From: Psoroptes ovis
Taxonomy: Eukaryota > Arthropoda > Arachnida > Sarcoptiformes > Psoroptidae
Reading direction: 5' to 3'
DNA length: 64,000 nucleotides
Assembly (NCBI GenBank): GCA_002943765.1
Contig: PQWQ01000034.1
Location: forward strand, 248,001-312,000
In this document: piece after piece, positions 60,801 through 64,000 of the stretch
How positions within the stretch are numbered: position 1 is the first letter of the stretch
How the letters are laid out: every line of letters begins with the position of its first letter
Position numbers and translations under genes: made by a program
The notes under the pieces: generated by a model
Databases searched by the model: none
Told to the model about the DNA's origin: nothing
What the model saw: only the letters and a program-made list of their open reading frames with translations

Positions 60801-63800
60801 GCTGGTTGGCGAGAATCAAATGAAATCTCTCTGCGTACCGGAGATTGAATTTGAGTTGTGAGTTGGCTTTGAAAATATTAATATTCATAAATAAATCAAT
60901 TGAATAATAATATGTGCAATATTCAAATATTAGTTTGGGCAATATGATCATATTAAATTGAATATATTTTTATTATTCTCAAATGCACTGATTTGCCAAT
61001 ATGCCAGTGATTCTATTCAAATGGCAGTTCTTGTTATTAGATTTTTTATTCACCAAAATATTAGGGTCGGCATACTGAGGAGATTCTCGTGAATGCGAAA
61101 AGGTATTTCGGAGTCGTAGATTTTTGAATAATAAACACAATTCATTTGAATAAATTCAAAGCAGACAAACCTTTGCTTTCATTGAAATATATTGGAATAA
61201 TGAATTTTTCTTTTAGACGATCAATGATTCAATGATGAGTTTTAATTGAATATTTTTCGTATTTAATTATTGGTTATGATAACACACTAAACACATTAAG
61301 TTTGATGATGATTAAATCACAGTTGATTTCTGCTCATAAATGAAATGTTGATATATGGTTTCAATGCAAAAACATTAAGATGTTTGTTTGTTATGATTCT
61401 TGTGAATCAAATCAATATGAAAACAGTGCTGAATCTATCATAAAGCTGAGATGTAGAATGAAAATGAATAAAAATTAAGAAGATAAACATTTTGGATGGC
61501 CCAAAAAACTTGGAAAAAGAGAGAAAAACACATTTGAAAATACTCGATCATCAAGTGCCGCGCGCGAATAGTTTTTATTGAAATCGACAAGTTTTTGTTG
61601 TTGTTGTTGTTGGCTGTATTTGGCTCACAATTCAGCGGTCGCCATGATGATTAGTTGCTGTTGTTGCTCATTGAATTGTGATGAAAAACTTGAATTGGAC
61701 AGGCAGACACACAATCGACAACCACTATTTTTCGAAGCTCTGTTCGTTTGAGCATTCATTTATGTGTTGTTTGAGTGATTAGTAGTCGTAGAAACAGACC
61801 AAACAATTCAATTGACTTAGGTTTGTTTGGTCCAACTGATTTGAAACATTTACATTGATTATTTCATGAGCAACACGTTTCGGAGGATAAATAATTGAAA
61901 TGAAGTCAGAGAAATGTTCGATGTTGCACACAAGATGCATCACCGTCAAATGAACGATGTTTGAATGCGCCAAATGAAAATGTTCAGATGTTTCAATGTG
62001 ATGAATTGAATGTATGTGCACGCATCTTGTGTGAAAATTAAGGTTTTGCTTAAGTTATTACTTATTGTTTGTTCAATTTTCGGTCATTTGGTACATAACA
62101 TTGGAGGTTTAAATAATTTAAATATTCTCATAGCAATAAATAACTGAGAAGATTAAATTGGAAATAAAATGAATTAATTGCTTATGGACAATATGTTTTA
62201 CTGCCAATAATTCATTCACCGGTCATTTGATAGTTGCCTAAGAATAATGACCTTATATATTTTTATTGCCTTAACCCAATTTAATGATTGATCAAATATT
62301 ATTTTCATTATCTTTCCATGACCAGTGTTTGCTTGCTGCTGACCGAATCATTCTCGATTCAATCAGCGAAACAAGTTTTTGAGAAAAACATTTTTTTCGG
62401 TTAATTTCCTGGTTTGTTTTGCTGTGTTTATTTCACTTAAAATCGGTTAAGTATGTTTGTACTGTGAGTCTCTAATTTACTTGAAAAGGATCGGAATTTA
62501 TTCGTTGATTGAATTTATTTAAGGGGAAATTAAATATTTGTATTGATTTGTGCAGTGACAAAAGTATTTTAAGGAATCGATTGTGTCAAAATGATTGTAT
62601 TTCAAATGAATGATCGATAATCGATGCTTTAGGCCAAAATAGTAAACATTCAAAATTAACAATCAAATATTGTATTCGACCTCAAAAACACAAATTGGAA
62701 TAATGTTTAAATGATGATTATTTGTTCAGTTTTGTGGAGTTGAAGAGATTATTATTATTTGAAATGTTAATAAATAAATGATTGGTTAATCATCAAATTA
62801 ATAAATTTGATCGATTATCGAATGATGATTATTTGATGAAAGATTGATTGCCATTAACCGATATGTTTGTGGCTTGTGAATGGTATTATCGAGTATGCTT
62901 GCAGCTAGATTTATTCGAGACGAATTAATTCATTTGAGAACGAATCAAGTAAATAAAAACATTTGGTTAAATAAAAAGAAATATTTGCTTTTTAATTTGT
63001 CATTGAATTTGATGGGATTAAAATCATTCATATCAAATGAGTGCATTTCATTCGCTGTTTAATTAAGCAGACATTTGAATGAATATTTGCATCATTTAGG
63101 ATTTCATCTTTCCAATCAATCTCTCTCTATCTGTTTGTGCAAATAATGTTCATCATAATTTAAAGCGCATCTCACTAAATCAAGGAATGTGAATGATTAT
63201 GTATACAATGACATATCAAGTGATGGGAGACGGATGGATGGATGGATGGTAACTGTTCAGTGGTTGAATGGAATGAAATCATTATTTCATTTGCTTCATG
63301 ACAATAATTTTCCAGGTTTCCATTCAATTTGGAATGAATAAACCGAATGAGAATGGAATTCCATTGCATCCTTAATAATCAAAGCAAAATTCCCAAATGT
63401 TCCTTGTTTTGTTTCAAAATGAATTCGGGAAATAAAACAATTTTATTTTGAAATTTAATTAAATATTCCCTTTTATTATTTTCAATTGCAATTCACCCAA
63501 ACAAAATGAGAAATTCATTCGACACAAATCGCTATTATTGATAGTAAATGATCCATTATTAATTGATAATGTGTCATTCATTCATTATGAATGAGTTTCT
63601 TTCATTTTGATCCCATCATTTGACTGCATTTTTTCATTTGATCCCAATTCATTGCAATTAATTCAATTATCTCTCAATTGTCCAGGAATACAGCTTCTCT
63701 GAATGGTCCACTCACTGCCATCTATTGTTCTTGCTCATAACTAAGAAAATTTTCGAATCTTTTGTCCAAATCGAACGTTTTTGTTTTCACACAAAGAATT

Positions 63801-64000
63801 GATTCTGCGTTCGAAAATGGTTGGGCCTGAATTCTGAACCTAGAATACATTTGATACGGTTATGCTTATATGTTTGTGTTTATGTTTCAATTCAATGATT
63901 GGTGTCTGCAAATGGGTGAATCGATTCACAAAAGTTTATTTGCCCACAGCTTTGAAAATTGATAAAAATTGTGAGAATCAAACAGTGAATGAATCAAGAT
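57803..64000. other. gene-poor AT-rich region upstream of ASPP
   Basis: I find no coding region I can support. The 5' end of ASPP and any leader exons should lie in the first part. Visible items are short: TAA/TTA and GTT microsatellites (about 58,160-58,195, 59,725-59,745 and 61,595-61,615), an isolated CGCGCGC at about 61,559-61,566 in otherwise CpG-poor DNA, an ATGG run at 63,232-63,250, and a GCCATCTATTG motif at 63,718-63,728 related to those near other genes. The open frames are low-complexity chance frames. Confidence 0.4.

Noticed and set aside
1..64000. Slime-mould (Dictyostelium-like) origin suggested by AT richness and poly-Asn
   Set aside because: p35, ASPP, Glut4EF/ZNF704 and LMBRD1 in animal-type domain arrangements point to a metazoan.
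1..64000. CRISPR arrays, rRNA and tRNA genes
   Set aside because: No regularly spaced direct repeats with unique spacers, and no tRNA A/B-box pair or rRNA-like stretch, was recognised on reading either strand.

Overview
The window looks like nuclear DNA of an AT-rich arthropod with a compact genome. An acariform (astigmatid dust- or scab-type) mite is my best guess. The evidence is: short GT-AG introns (mostly 51-85 nt); proteins full of Asn, Ser and Gln runs built from AAT, TCA and CAA codons; and animal-only genes (CDK5 activator p35, ASPP, Glut4EF/ZNF704, LMBRD1). Species identity is inference. No rRNA, tRNA or CRISPR array was recognised.

Layout. (1) 1-12.2 kb, four plus-strand genes: a TTLL4-type tubulin polyglutamylase, a short ATRX/XNP-type SNF2 ATPase, the lysosomal cobalamin exporter LMBRD1, and a 1155-aa disordered protein with two complete SILK + RVxF protein phosphatase 1 docking cassettes. 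(2) About 12.4-26 kb, no intact gene: a giant nested inverted repeat. Its arms mirror about position 18,600. The inner 2.75 kb of each arm is almost identical; the outer parts are diverged. Each arm carries a second, GC-rich palindrome. The region also holds three decayed copies of a TATA-containing, spliced gene-like unit and a TTAA-flanked piggyBac-type MITE whose empty site survives in the other arm. (3) 27.5-37.3 kb, minus strand: a Glut4EF/ZNF704/ZNF395-family regulator whose first exon lies 7.2 kb upstream. That intron holds three 161-162 bp palindromic MITEs, an 80-bp mariner MITE and a Tc1-like transposase fossil. (4) 40.6-57.8 kb, a gene-dense block of alternating strands: p35 (+), CCDC47 (-), an orphan (+), a GH27 glycosidase (-), proteasome subunit Rpn6/PSMD11 (+), spliceosomal PRPF6 (-) and ASPP (-). 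(5) 57.8-64 kb: AT-rich sequence with no gene I can support.

The genes do not form one pathway. Two of them, the 8.6-12.2 kb protein and ASPP, carry PP1-docking motifs. Most of the rest are housekeeping: tubulin modification, chromatin, lysosome, ER insertion, proteasome and splicing. Exon joins below were worked out by eye from splice consensus, reading phase and protein-family continuity. Every multi-exon model closes in frame. The least certain joins are LMBRD1 exon 1 and the acceptor of Glut4EF exon 2.
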